NCBI RefSeq assembly: GCF_002192695.1
Contig: NZ_MTLG01000125.1
Location: forward strand, 368,384 to 432,383
Source: Achromobacter xylosoxidans
GTDB lineage: Bacteria; Pseudomonadota; Gammaproteobacteria; Burkholderiales; Burkholderiaceae_B
Direction of reading: 5' to 3'
Length of the DNA stretch: 64,000 nt
The position numbers were made by a program, and so were the translations under genes. The notes below the pieces were generated by a model. The model saw nothing but the letters and a program-made list of their open reading frames with translations, was not told where the DNA came from and ran no database searches. This document shows, piece by piece, positions 42,302-50,631 of the stretch; the first letter of the stretch is position 1, and each line of letters opens with the position of its first letter.

Positions 42302-43546
42302 ATGTCTAACAGAGAACCTCCGCTTAGCGGCATCAGCGTGCTGGACATGACCCGCATCATGGCGGGCCCCTGGTGCACGCAGAACCTGGCCGACCTGGGC
42401 GCCGAAGTGCTGAAGATCGAACGCCCGCTGTCGGGCGACGACACCCGGGGCTGGGGACCGCCCAACCTGATGGACGCCGACGGCCGACGCACGCAGGAGT
42501 CCGCGTATTACCTGGCCGCCAACCGCAACAAGAAGTCATTGGCCCTGGACATCGCCATGCAGAGCGGCGCGGACGCGGTGCGCCGGCTGGCAGCCGGGTG
42601 CGACATCTTCGTCGAGAATTTCAAGGTGGGCGGCCTGCGCAAGTACGGCCTGGACTACGCCAGCCTGCGGGAGCTGAACCCGCGTCTCATCTATTGCTCC
42701 ATCACAGGTTTCGGCCAGGACGGTCCTTACGCGGAAAAGCCCGGCTATGACTTCGTGATCCAGGCGCTGGGCGGATTGATGAGCATCACCGGTGAAAAGG
42801 ACGCGCTGCCTGGCGGCGGTCCGCAGAAGGCCGGCAATGCCGCCGCCGACCTGATGGCGGGCATGTACGCCACCAGCGCCATCCTCGCGGCGCTGCATGA
42901 GCGCAGCCGCAGCGGCCTGGGCCAGCACATCGATATTTCCATGCTGGACTGCCAGGTGGCGGCGCTGGGCGTGCAGAACTTCAATTACTTCCTGTCGGGC
43001 GAGGTGCCGCGGCGCGAAGGCAACGCCCATGTCAACCTGGCGCCGTACCAGGTGTTCGAGGCGGCGGATGGGCATGTGGTGCTGGGCGTGGGCAACGACG
43101 GCCAGTTCCAGAAATTCTGCGTCGCCGCGGGACGCCCCGACCTGGCCGAAGATGAACGCTACCTCACCAATACCGGGCGCGTGCTCGCCAAGGGCGCGCT
43201 CATCCCCGAACTGGAGCGCCTGTTCCGCACGCGAGGCCGCGACGAATGGGTCAGTCTGCTGGATGCCGCAGGCGTGCCGGTGGGCGTGATCAACGACATC
43301 GCCCAGGTCCATGAGAATCCGCAGGTGCGCGCGCGCGGCCTGAAATTCGCGCTGCCGCATCCGGTTTGCGGCAGCGTGCCGCAGGTCCGCAGTCCGATGC
43401 GTTTCTCGGGCAGTCCGGTCACCTACCGCAACGCCGCGCCCTTGCTGGGTGCGGACACACAGAGCGTCCTGAGCGCCAGACTCGGATGTACCGAAGCCGA
43501 CATCGCGGCGCTGCAGCAGTCCGCGAGCCTGGGAGAACCACGATGA
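42302..43546 (+). CDS. CaiB/BaiF family (family III) CoA-transferase
   Basis: A 414-residue enzyme moving CoA between carboxylic acids. Family features: SGISVLDMTRIMAGPWCTQN, LADLGAEVLKIE, YCSITGFGQDGPYAEKPGYD and the aspartate nucleophile region AAADLMAGMYATSAILAALH near residue 180. It probably activates the carboxylate that enters the pathway, using succinyl-CoA or an acyl-CoA product as donor. No ribosome site is obvious. It ends in ATGA overlap with the next gene. Confidence 0.92.
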   Translation: MSNREPPLSGISVLDMTRIMAGPWCTQNLADLGAEVLKIERPLSGDDTRGWGPPNLMDADGRRTQESAYYLAANRNKKSLALDIAMQSGADAVRRLAAGCDIFVENFKVGGLRKYGLDYASLRELNPRLIYCSITGFGQDGPYAEKPGYDFVIQALGGLMSITGEKDALPGGGPQKAGNAAADLMAGMYATSAILAALHERSRSGLGQHIDISMLDCQVAALGVQNFNYFLSGEVPRREGNAHVNLAPYQVFEAADGHVVLGVGNDGQFQKFCVAAGRPDLAEDERYLTNTGRVLAKGALIPELERLFRTRGRDEWVSLLDAAGVPVGVINDIAQVHENPQVRARGLKFALPHPVCGSVPQVRSPMRFSGSPVTYRNAAPLLGADTQSVLSARLGCTEADIAALQQSASLGEPR

Positions 43547-43929
43547 GCAGCGCAGCCGCCAATGCAGGCACGCAGAAGCAGTACTTCGACCACCTGACGC
43601 AGGGCCGCTTCATGATCCAGCGCTGCGCCGATTGCACGCGCCACGTGTTCCATCCGCGCGAGATCTGTCCGCATTGCGGCAGCGACGCGCTGGGCTGGGT
43701 CGCGCCGGCGGGGCGGGCCATCGTCTACAGCTGCACCACTGTCGCGCGCAAACCCGAGGCCGGCGGCGACTACAACGTTTCGCTGGTCGATCTGGAGGAG
43801 GGCGTGCGGATGATGTCCAACGTCGTGGGCATGCCGCCCGACCAGGTGCGCATCGGCATGGCCGTCAGGGCCGTGATCGGCGAGCGCGACGGCGCTGCCG
43901 CCGTGCTGTTCGAGGAGGCGCGGCAATGA
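43543..43929 (+). CDS. DUF35/OB-fold protein with zinc ribbon, thiolase partner
   Basis: A 128-residue protein. An N-terminal rubredoxin-like zinc ribbon (CADCTRHVFHPREICPHCG) precedes an OB-fold with GRAIVYSCTTVARKPEAG. DUF35 proteins partner thiolase-like enzymes, bringing acyl-CoA to them. The ATG at 43543 overlaps the CaiB stop, and its TGA overlaps the thiolase-like start (ATGA), so the trio is translationally coupled and probably forms a complex. Confidence 0.85.
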   Translation: MSSAAANAGTQKQYFDHLTQGRFMIQRCADCTRHVFHPREICPHCGSDALGWVAPAGRAIVYSCTTVARKPEAGGDYNVSLVDLEEGVRMMSNVVGMPPDQVRIGMAVRAVIGERDGAAAVLFEEARQ

Positions 43930-45098
43930 GTTACCAGCAACTGCGGGGCAAGACGGTCATCGCCGGCGTCGGCCACTTCGGCCTGGGCCAGGCGTCGGGC
44001 TATACGGACATGGAGCTGCTGGTGCGGGCCGCCCATGCGGCAGTGCGGGACGCGGGCCTGCAGATGCGCGACATCGACGGCATCGCGACCTCCAGCGTGG
44101 CGGCCAGCATGTGGCCGATGTCCGTCATCGAGACCCTGGGCATCCGCCCCACCTACATCGATGGAACCTGCCTGGGCGGCTCCAGCTTCATGTCCTACAT
44201 CCTGGCCGCGGCCCATGCACTGGATTCGGGGCAGTGCAACGCCGTGCTGGTCTGCTACGGCAGCGCGCAGAAGACCGCGTCCGTCGGCCGCTCGGCGATT
44301 GCGGCCACGCGCAAGGCGCTGGACCCCCAGCCTTACGAAATGCCTTATGAACCCCTGAACCCGCCCAGTGCCTATGCGCTGGCCGCCAGGCGCCACATGC
44401 ACGAGTTCGGCACGCGCCGCGAGGACCTGGCCGAAGTCGCGGTGGCGGCGCGCCGCTGGGCGCAACTCAATCCCGAGGCGTACTCGCGCGATCCGCTATC
44501 GATCGACGACGTTCTGAGCGCCCGCAGGGTATCGGATCCGCTGACGGTCCGCGATTGCTGCCTGGTGACGGATGGCGCGGGCGCCTTCGTGATGACGCGG
44601 GCCGACCGCGCCCGGGATCTGCCGCAGCCGCTCGCCTATATCCTGGGCAGCGCCACCGCCGTCTGGAACCGCCAGATATCCGCGATGGAGGATCTGACCA
44701 CCACCGCGGCGCGCCAGTCGGGCGCGCTGGCGTTCGAGATGGCCGGGTATCGCCCGGCCGATATCGACGTGGCGCAGCTGTACGACGCCTTCACCATCAA
44801 CACCATCCTGTTCCTGGAAGACCTGGGATTCTGCGCCAAGGGCGAGGGCGGGGCCTTCGTGCGTGGCGGCGGCATTGCGCCGGGCGGCAGGCTGCCGGTG
44901 AACACGAACGGGGGCGGGCTGTCCTGCGTGCACCCGGGCATGTACGGGGTGTTCCTGGTGATTGAAGCGGTGCGCCAGCTGCGCGGCCAGGCGGGCGAGC
45001 GCCAGGTCCGGGATGCGCGCCTGGCGCTGGCGCACGGCAACGGCGGCACGCTGTCCAGCCAGTCCACGGTCATCCTGGGCGCCGAGGGGACCTGCTGA
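43926..45098 (+). CDS. Thiolase-like acetyl-CoA acetyltransferase (SCP-x branch)
   Basis: A 390-residue thiolase-superfamily protein of the SCP2/SCP-x group. It begins KTVIAGVGHFGLGQASGYTD and has DGTCLGGSSFMSYILAAAHA with the likely nucleophile Cys, VAQLYDAFTINTILFLEDLG and the C-terminal GGGLSCVHPGMYG and ALAHGNGG. With the DUF35 partner it probably cleaves or condenses a 3-ketoacyl-CoA, the last step after the hydratase and dehydrogenase encoded upstream. It is the last gene of the operon and converges on the LysR gene with a 9-bp gap. Confidence 0.85.
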   Translation: MSYQQLRGKTVIAGVGHFGLGQASGYTDMELLVRAAHAAVRDAGLQMRDIDGIATSSVAASMWPMSVIETLGIRPTYIDGTCLGGSSFMSYILAAAHALDSGQCNAVLVCYGSAQKTASVGRSAIAATRKALDPQPYEMPYEPLNPPSAYALAARRHMHEFGTRREDLAEVAVAARRWAQLNPEAYSRDPLSIDDVLSARRVSDPLTVRDCCLVTDGAGAFVMTRADRARDLPQPLAYILGSATAVWNRQISAMEDLTTTAARQSGALAFEMAGYRPADIDVAQLYDAFTINTILFLEDLGFCAKGEGGAFVRGGGIAPGGRLPVNTNGGGLSCVHPGMYGVFLVIEAVRQLRGQAGERQVRDARLALAHGNGGTLSSQSTVILGAEGTC

Positions 45099-45107
45099 GG
45101 ACTCGCT

Positions 45108-45971
45108 TCAGGCGGCCCGCGCGATCTCGTAGATGTCCTCGATCAGGGCGGCGCGGACCGATTGCCGGTTCCATAGCAGGCCGACGCTGCGGAAATGCTC
45201 GTCGCCCGGCAGGGGGATCTTGCGCAGCCCGGAGTCCGGGCGCAGTTCGCCGGCGCCGTCCGGCACCAGGGACACGCCCAGTCCCTGGCCCACCAGCAGC
45301 GCGATGACCTCGATGGACGCCGTTTCGATGCGTATCTTGGGCCGTATGCTGTGCTGGCGGAAGTAGTTGGCGGCGAGCTGTCCGCCCCACAGCTTGCGGT
45401 CGTAGCAGATCAGCGGATTGGCGCGCAGCAGCTGGTGCGGGTCGGTCTCGGTGAGCGAGGCGGGCGCCAGCACCACCAGCGGCTCGTCGCGCACCCGCCG
45501 CCATTCCAGGTTCTTGGGCATCTGGAACTGCGGCTGCAATATCAGCGCCGCGTCCATCTCGCCGTCGCAGATCTTGCTGTAGAGGTTGACGGAATAGCCC
45601 TTGACCAGGCTGATTTCCAGGTTGGGATGCCGGTCGATGAGGCGCGCCAGCAGCGTGGGCATCAGCGTGGTCATGGCCGAATCGAACGCGCCCAGGGTGA
45701 GGTGGCCGAACACCACCGGCCCCTGGGACGCGGCCTTCAGGTTGCGCACCTCTTCCATGACGTGCTTGGCCTGCGCCAGGATCTGCGCGCCTTCGACCGT
45801 GGGTTTGACGGTGCGGCCGGAACGCACCACCAGCTTGAAACCCAGTTCGTCCTCGACCTTCTTGATGCGCTGATTGACCGCCGCCGGCGTCAGGCCGTTC
45901 TTGCGCGCGACCTCGGCGATCGAACCCTGCTCGATGACCTGGATGAAGTTGAGCAGGAAGGTGGTGTCCAT
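45108..45971 (-). CDS. LysR-family transcriptional regulator
   Basis: A 287-residue regulator. Helix-turn-helix at about 1-60 (FIQVIEQGSIAEVARKNGLT, PAAVNQRIKKVEDELGFKLV) and a substrate-binding domain with FGHLTLGAFDSAMTTLMPTL and LLVGQGLGVSLVPDG. It converges with the CoA-catabolic operon and is read in the same direction as trpGDC, 18 bp after trpC. I infer that it controls the CoA operon through the AT-rich palindromes at 38209-38236; trp control is unlikely from its family. Confidence 0.88.
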   Translation of the reverse strand: MDTTFLLNFIQVIEQGSIAEVARKNGLTPAAVNQRIKKVEDELGFKLVVRSGRTVKPTVEGAQILAQAKHVMEEVRNLKAASQGPVVFGHLTLGAFDSAMTTLMPTLLARLIDRHPNLEISLVKGYSVNLYSKICDGEMDAALILQPQFQMPKNLEWRRVRDEPLVVLAPASLTETDPHQLLRANPLICYDRKLWGGQLAANYFRQHSIRPKIRIETASIEVIALLVGQGLGVSLVPDGAGELRPDSGLRKIPLPGDEHFRSVGLLWNRQSVRAALIEDIYEIARAA

Positions 45972-45989
45972 GGGCTCCCGGGCGGGCGG

Positions 45990-46778
45990 TCAGCCCATCA
46001 GGCGCGCAAGTTCCGCGCCCGGATCCTTGGCGCGCATGAAGGCTTCGCCCACCAGGAAGGCGTTGACCTTGTGCTGGCGCATCAGTTGGACGTCTTCCGG
46101 CTTGAGGATGCCGCTTTCGGTCACGACGCGCTTGCCCGCGGGGATCTGGGGCAGCAGGTCCAGGGTGTTCGACAGGCTGGTCTCGAAGGTGCGCAGGTTG
46201 CGGTTGTTGATGCCGAGCAGCGGCGTCTTCATGGTCAGCGCGATGTCCAGTTCCTTGGCATCGTGCACTTCCACCAGCACGTCCATGCCCAGGTCCATTG
46301 CCAGCGTTTCATAGTCGCGCAGTTGCGCCGGGCTGAGCGCGGCCACGATCAGCAGCACGCAGTCCGCGCCCATGGCGCGCGCGGCGATGATCTGGTACGG
46401 GTCGATCACGAAGTCCTTGCGCAGCACCGGCAGCGAGCAGGCGGCGCGCGCCTGGCGCAGATGGTCGTGGGAACCCTGGAAGAACTGCACGTCGGTCAGC
46501 ACCGACAGGCAGGCCGCGCCGTGCACCGCATAGGTGGCGGCGATTTCCGGGGGATTGAAGGGGTCGCGCAGCACGCCCTTGGACGGCGAGGCCTTCTTGA
46601 TTTCAGCGATGACGCCGGGCTTGCCTTGCGCAATCTTGTCTTCGATGGCTTGGGCAAAGCCCCGCACGTCCTGCCGCGCCTGCGCCTCGCGCAGGACTTC
46701 GGCTTCGCTGCGCATCTGGCGAGCGGCGGCGACTTCCTCGGCCTTGACGGCGAGGATCTTCGCGAGAATATCGTTCAT
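45990..46778 (-). CDS. trpC: Indole-3-glycerol phosphate synthase
   Basis: A 262-residue TIM-barrel enzyme converting 1-(2-carboxyphenylamino)-1-deoxyribulose 5-phosphate to indole-3-glycerol phosphate. Motifs: AEIKKASPSKG (catalytic Lys), VLTDVQFFQGSHDHLRQAR, VLRKDFVIDPYQI, LLGINNRNLRTFE and VTESGI. It is the last of the three trp genes and its ATG overlaps the trpD stop by four bases. Confidence 0.96.
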   Translation of the reverse strand: MNDILAKILAVKAEEVAAARQMRSEAEVLREAQARQDVRGFAQAIEDKIAQGKPGVIAEIKKASPSKGVLRDPFNPPEIAATYAVHGAACLSVLTDVQFFQGSHDHLRQARAACSLPVLRKDFVIDPYQIIAARAMGADCVLLIVAALSPAQLRDYETLAMDLGMDVLVEVHDAKELDIALTMKTPLLGINNRNLRTFETSLSNTLDLLPQIPAGKRVVTESGILKPEDVQLMRQHKVNAFLVGEAFMRAKDPGAELARLMG

Positions 46779-47806
46779 TTCAGGAATTTCCGGGTATATG
46801 CGCAGAATTCTTCCAGCTTGGCTCGCGCCGCGCCGGTGGAGATCAATTCGAATGCTAGTGCTAAGGCTTCGGGAATGGAATCGGCTTTATTGCCAGCATA
46901 GATGGCGAGTCCCGCATTGAGCGCGACGATGTCGCGGGCGGTGCCCTCGACATTTTCGAGCGCCTCTATGACAAGCTCGCGCGATTGTTCGCGATTGGAC
47001 ACCTTGATGCTCCGGTTGGACATCATGGATAGCCCGTAGTCCTCGGGGTGGATCTCATATTCGAGGACTTTTCCGTCCTTGAGTTCCCCGACCAGGGTGG
47101 CGCCGCCCAGCGAGGCCTCGTCCATGCCGTCCTTGCCGTGCACCACCAGCACGTGACGCGAACCCAGGCGTTCCAGCACGCGCACCTGGATGCCGACCAG
47201 GTCGGGGTGGAAAACGCCCATCAGCTGGTTGGCGGCGCCGGCCGGGTTGGTCAGCGGGCCCAGGATGTTGAAGATCGTGCGCACGGCCAGTTCCTTGCGC
47301 ACGGCGGCCACGTTCTTCATGGCGCCATGGTGGGCGGGCGCGAACATGAAGCCGATGCCGGTGGCCTGGATGCACTCGGCCACTTGTTCGGGCGTCAGCA
47401 CCAGGTTGGCGCCCAGGGCTTCCAGCACGTCGGCGCTGCCGCTGGACGACGAGGCGCTGCGGTTGCCGTGCTTGGCGATCGGCACGCCGGCCGCCGCCGC
47501 CACGAACATGGCGGTGGTGGAAATGTTGAAGGTGTGGCTGCCGTCGCCGCCGGTGCCGCACATGTCCAGCAGGTCGGCGGGGTTGGGCGTGACCACGGGC
47601 GTGGCGAACTCGCGCATGACCTGCGCGGCCGCGGTGATCTCGCCTATGGTCTCTTTCTTCACGCGCAGGCCCATCAGCAAGGCGCTTGCGATCTGCGGCG
47701 ACATTTCGCCGCGCATCAGCATGCGCATGAGATGCAGCATTTCGTCGTGGAAGATTTCGCGGTGTTCAATGCAGCGCGTTAGCGCTTCGGCGGGGGAAAT
47801 GGTCAC
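46775..47806 (-). CDS. trpD: Anthranilate phosphoribosyltransferase
   Basis: A 343-residue enzyme joining anthranilate and PRPP. It has the family's glycine-rich CGTGGDGSHTFNISTTA, KHGNRSASSSSGSADVLEAL, FMFAPAHHGAMK and GPLTNPAGAANQLMGVF. Length is normal. It lies 12 bp after trpG and overlaps trpC, so the three form one transcript. Confidence 0.96.
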   Translation of the reverse strand: MTISPAEALTRCIEHREIFHDEMLHLMRMLMRGEMSPQIASALLMGLRVKKETIGEITAAAQVMREFATPVVTPNPADLLDMCGTGGDGSHTFNISTTAMFVAAAAGVPIAKHGNRSASSSSGSADVLEALGANLVLTPEQVAECIQATGIGFMFAPAHHGAMKNVAAVRKELAVRTIFNILGPLTNPAGAANQLMGVFHPDLVGIQVRVLERLGSRHVLVVHGKDGMDEASLGGATLVGELKDGKVLEYEIHPEDYGLSMMSNRSIKVSNREQSRELVIEALENVEGTARDIVALNAGLAIYAGNKADSIPEALALAFELISTGAARAKLEEFCAYTRKFLK

Positions 47807-47818
47807 GATGCGTCCTTC

Positions 47819-48388
47819 TTAGGCGAGGTTCAGGAAATTGCGGAGCAGGGCATGGCCGTGCTCGCTGAGCACCGACTCGGGATGGAACTGTACTCCGTAT
47901 AGCGGCAGGGTCTTGTGGCGCACGCCCATGATGTCGCCGTCTGGCGCGGTCGCGGTCACGGCCAGGCAGTCGGGCAGGGTGGCGGGGTCTATGGTCAGCG
48001 AGTTGTAACGGATCACGGTGTACGGGGTGGGCAGGCCGGTGAAGATGTCCGTGCCCGTGTGCGAGATCTGCACGGTCTTGCCGTGCATGATCTGCTGCGC
48101 ACGCACGATGTCGCCGCCGTAGGCCGCGCCGATGGCCTGATGGCCCAGGCACACGCCCAGGATGGGCTTCTTGCCCGCGAAGGCCTGGATCACGGGCACC
48201 GAGATGCCTGCCTCGGCCGGCGAGCAAGGGCCGGGCGACACGCAGATGCGGTCCGGATTCATGGCGGCGATCTCTTCCAGCGTGATCTGGTCGTTGCGCG
48301 CCACGCGCACGTCCTCGCCCAGCTCACCGAAGTACTGCACCAGGTTGTAGGTGAAAGAGTCGTAGTTGTCGATCATCAGGAGTCTCAT
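47819..48388 (-). CDS. trpG: Anthranilate synthase glutamine amidotransferase subunit
   Basis: A 189-residue class I amidotransferase giving ammonia for anthranilate synthesis. The nucleophile Cys is in GVCLGHQAIG (about residue 80), the His in FHPESVLSEHGH, and DNYDSFTYNLVQY is at the start. AAGGA lies 10 bases before the ATG. A 12-codon frame ends across this start (stop TGA overlapping the ATG), as seen when trpE is translationally coupled, but trpE itself is missing; mobile-element DNA begins just upstream. Confidence 0.95.
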   Translation of the reverse strand: MRLLMIDNYDSFTYNLVQYFGELGEDVRVARNDQITLEEIAAMNPDRICVSPGPCSPAEAGISVPVIQAFAGKKPILGVCLGHQAIGAAYGGDIVRAQQIMHGKTVQISHTGTDIFTGLPTPYTVIRYNSLTIDPATLPDCLAVTATAPDGDIMGVRHKTLPLYGVQFHPESVLSEHGHALLRNFLNLA

Positions 48389-48928
48389 GATTCTAAGTCC
48401 TTGATTTCATTAATGTTTTCCATTACACACAACCTCCATTACCCACTTTATTACACACATCGACAGTTGATTGCGATGGACGAAGCGCGAGCATGTGCTG
48501 GCTCAAGGTAGCAAGGGCTCCTGAGAGATGTCTTGGCGTGCGCCAGTGCGGTGTACTGACGCAGCGACGGCGCCCGCATGCCAGGGCCAAGTGCTGAGAC
48601 TGGGCGGACAGACCTACCCCTCGCGGCGACACAGCGCGCGGGGCATCAGTTCTACGACGGGGCTGGGGTGCCAAGGGCATCGGGCAATCTCCTCAAATCT
48701 TGGAGCCGCCGTGCCGGGGAGCCTTCTTGAAACCTTGCCTGCCGGTACGGCGGCAAGGTGCGGTCAAGACCGCAACGACATGCCGCTTCCTATTGGAAGC
48801 GCCACCACAGAGCGATGTTGGTCGAAGCGGTACGGGTCATGGACAGACCAAAGTGTTGAATTTAAAAGCCAGAACTCGGCCCGAGTACACCCGAACGGAA
48901 TTCCAAAGTAAGCCAGGGGAATTTTACC
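48389..48928. other. Junction region between trpG and the mobile element, no convincing gene
   Basis: 540 bp with no frame I would defend. The part next to trpG (48400-48470) is AT-rich and has three copies of ATTAC(A/C)CAC at 48422, 48438 and 48450. A hairpin with CCTTGCC/GGCAAGG ends lies at 48733-48758. The element end (attachment site) should be here because alpA and parA sit near one end in ICEclc-type elements. I cannot find a tRNA 3' end, the usual target of the family. Confidence 0.45.
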
Positions 48929-49282
48929 ATGAGCATGTTAGGCAAAGCCACTTCCTGGAATGCCAGGGCATTCATCACCCCGCCCATCTACCTCGGACCG
49001 GACGACAACACTTCCAGTCTCGAAACCAGAGAGCAAGTAGACCAACTGCTACGGACTTGTGAGCATCGAATCTCAGGTTGGCAGTCATCTGGACCTGCGC
49101 GGGTGATGCTATATCGCTATATCAGCATCCGGGGCAGATATGACACCGCCGGATTTTCTCTGCCGACCCTAGGTCCCGGAGAACAGAAGCCGTTGATCGC
49201 AGCTTCTGAAACCATCGCCGTATCAGACCATACCAAATCGGTTTTGCGGGGAACAGCGCAGCGCATGACGCTGGTACCGTGA
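48929..49282 (+). CDS. Possible small protein near the element edge
   Basis: A 117-codon frame beginning SMLGKATSWNARAFITPPIY, followed by a charged stretch LETREQVDQLLRTCEHRISG and YRYISIRGRYDTAGFS. GGGGAATTTTACC precedes the ATG. I do not recognise the product. Codon use is less GC-biased at third positions than in neighbouring core genes, so it is either acquired DNA or not a real gene. Confidence 0.35.
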   Translation: MSMLGKATSWNARAFITPPIYLGPDDNTSSLETREQVDQLLRTCEHRISGWQSSGPARVMLYRYISIRGRYDTAGFSLPTLGPGEQKPLIAASETIAVSDHTKSVLRGTAQRMTLVP

Positions 49283-49510
49283 GCGCCAATATCGAGCTTT
49301 CGTCCTCATCGCTCGATGGGCCGGCAACCGATCGATTCTTGCACAACGAGCAAGACGAGGCCACCTACAGCGGACGCCAAACCAATCACCTCGCCCGTCT
49401 ACGTTCAGGGCATCTTCCCAGGCACCCGCGGAAGGTCATAACGACACAGCAGCCCTTGGCAGGGCAAGAAAGGAGCCGGTGATGTAGCGCTTCCGAAAGG
49501 AGACGAAGAC

Positions 49511-50257
49511 ATGCACAAGGACATTCCAACATCGAAGGTGTTCTATCGTCCCATCGAGGCTGCCATACGGTGGGCCGGGTTGCTGCGGTACCTGCCGATG
49601 ATCCTGGCTGCGATCGCGTCACCGCGCTTCCTGCCTCCATCGTTGAATTGCCCGCGATGGAATGAGTGCCGGCTGTACTCGGAGCGTATCTATGACGGCA
49701 TCCTCAACGGGGAGCTGCCCTACGGCCAGAACGGCATCACGCTCAATGATCCGAAGCTGCTGCAGTCGCCGGATCTGACCGTTCGCCATGTCGATCTGAA
49801 GCGCTGGATGCGCAACCACTATCCCGAGCACCGGCCAGGATTCCTGTTCAGCCGTGGCGAACGCATGACGCATCCTTTTATCACCTTGGAAACAGGACAG
49901 GCGATCCTGATCGAGCGACTGGCCCTTCAGGCGGCCCTGGAGCATGCGCGTCGCCAGATGCAGGAATTGCAGGAGCAGCGCGACACCTTGCTCAAGCAGT
50001 CCACCGCGCTGCTGGCTTCCAAGCAATGCGAGATCAGCGAGCGAGCGGAGACGACGTATCTCAACATCATCGGCGGGATGCTGACGCTGATGCTGGGCCA
50101 GTCCCCTTCGGGTGTGCCCTATTCCAGCTTCAAAACACAGGAGGCACTCGTCTCGGCATTGGTCGCCCACTTCGGCGGCACCATGGGCATCACGGAGCGA
50201 ACCTTGAACGGCAAGTTCGCCAACGCCAGGAAGTACGTCCGTAGCGCAAGCGCATGA
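49511..50257 (+). CDS. Conserved ICE-edge protein of unknown function
   Basis: A 248-residue protein. The N-terminal half is mixed and includes WAGLLRYLPMILAAIASPRF, with WNECRLYSERIYDGILNGEL after it. A coiled coil follows at about residues 135-175 (ALQAALEHARRQMQELQEQR and DTLLKQSTALLASKQ). The C-terminus FGGTMGITERTLNGKFANAR looks like a helix-turn-helix-like DNA-binding end. Position just before alpA matches an unannotated gene present in many ICEclc/PAGI-2 relatives. AAAGGAGACGAAGAC precedes the ATG. A DNA-binding role is a guess. Confidence 0.65.
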   Translation: MHKDIPTSKVFYRPIEAAIRWAGLLRYLPMILAAIASPRFLPPSLNCPRWNECRLYSERIYDGILNGELPYGQNGITLNDPKLLQSPDLTVRHVDLKRWMRNHYPEHRPGFLFSRGERMTHPFITLETGQAILIERLALQAALEHARRQMQELQEQRDTLLKQSTALLASKQCEISERAETTYLNIIGGMLTLMLGQSPSGVPYSSFKTQEALVSALVAHFGGTMGITERTLNGKFANARKYVRSASA

Positions 50258-50289
50258 GGTTTTTCCAGCTTGTATGTGCAACCGCGGAG

Positions 50290-50333
50290 ATTGCATTTGC
50301 AATGTCTTTCCGCAGCCAGGTCTATTGAATAGA
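50290..50333. promoter_or_regulatory. Two palindromes before alpA
   Basis: ATTGCA-TT-TGCAAT (50290-50303) and TCTATT-G-AATAGA (50321-50333) are both perfect palindromes. They lie 44-87 bp before the alpA start in an AT-richer gap. They are candidate operators for the first promoter of the element's maintenance operon. Confidence 0.5.
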
Positions 50334-50376
50334 GGTCACGCCAACAAACGCCACCGAGCGTTCAGGAGTGACCGCC

Positions 50377-50589
50377 ATGTCGCAGCCCCCTGTACTCCCG
50401 CCGAACGAGCGCCGCATCCTGCGGCTCGATGAAGTCGAAGCCAAGTCCGGCTTCAAACGCGCCCACATTTACAACCTGATGAAGAAGCGCCAGTTTCCCC
50501 AGGCGCTGCGCCTGGGCGTGCGCGCCGTCGGCTGGGATTCGATCGAAATCGACCAGTGGATCGCCGAGCGCCTCAACCACCGGACCTGA
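50377..50589 (+). CDS. alpA: AlpA-family DNA-binding regulator
   Basis: A 70-residue MerR-like/AlpA helix-turn-helix protein: RRILRLDEVEAKSGFKRAHI, then YNLMKKRQFPQALRLGVRAV and GWDSIEIDQWIAERL. AlpA proteins control excision or early genes of phages and integrating elements. The ATG at 50377 has CAGGAG nine bases upstream; the GTG at 50368 would place that site too close. It precedes parA by 42 bp, the order known from ICEclc. Confidence 0.9.
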   Translation: MSQPPVLPPNERRILRLDEVEAKSGFKRAHIYNLMKKRQFPQALRLGVRAVGWDSIEIDQWIAERLNHRT

Positions 50590-50631
50590 CCCGCTCTCCC
50601 GCGGACTTCCCATTCCCAGCCGGAGAGCGCC

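Noticed and set aside
48423..48680. 85-codon minus-strand frame upstream of trpG as a trpE remnant
   Set aside because: It lacks any chorismate-binding-enzyme motif and ends in a different frame from the short frame coupled to trpG.
49283..49510. Small frames between the two element-edge genes
   Set aside because: No ribosome site, no family resemblance, length below what I would defend.
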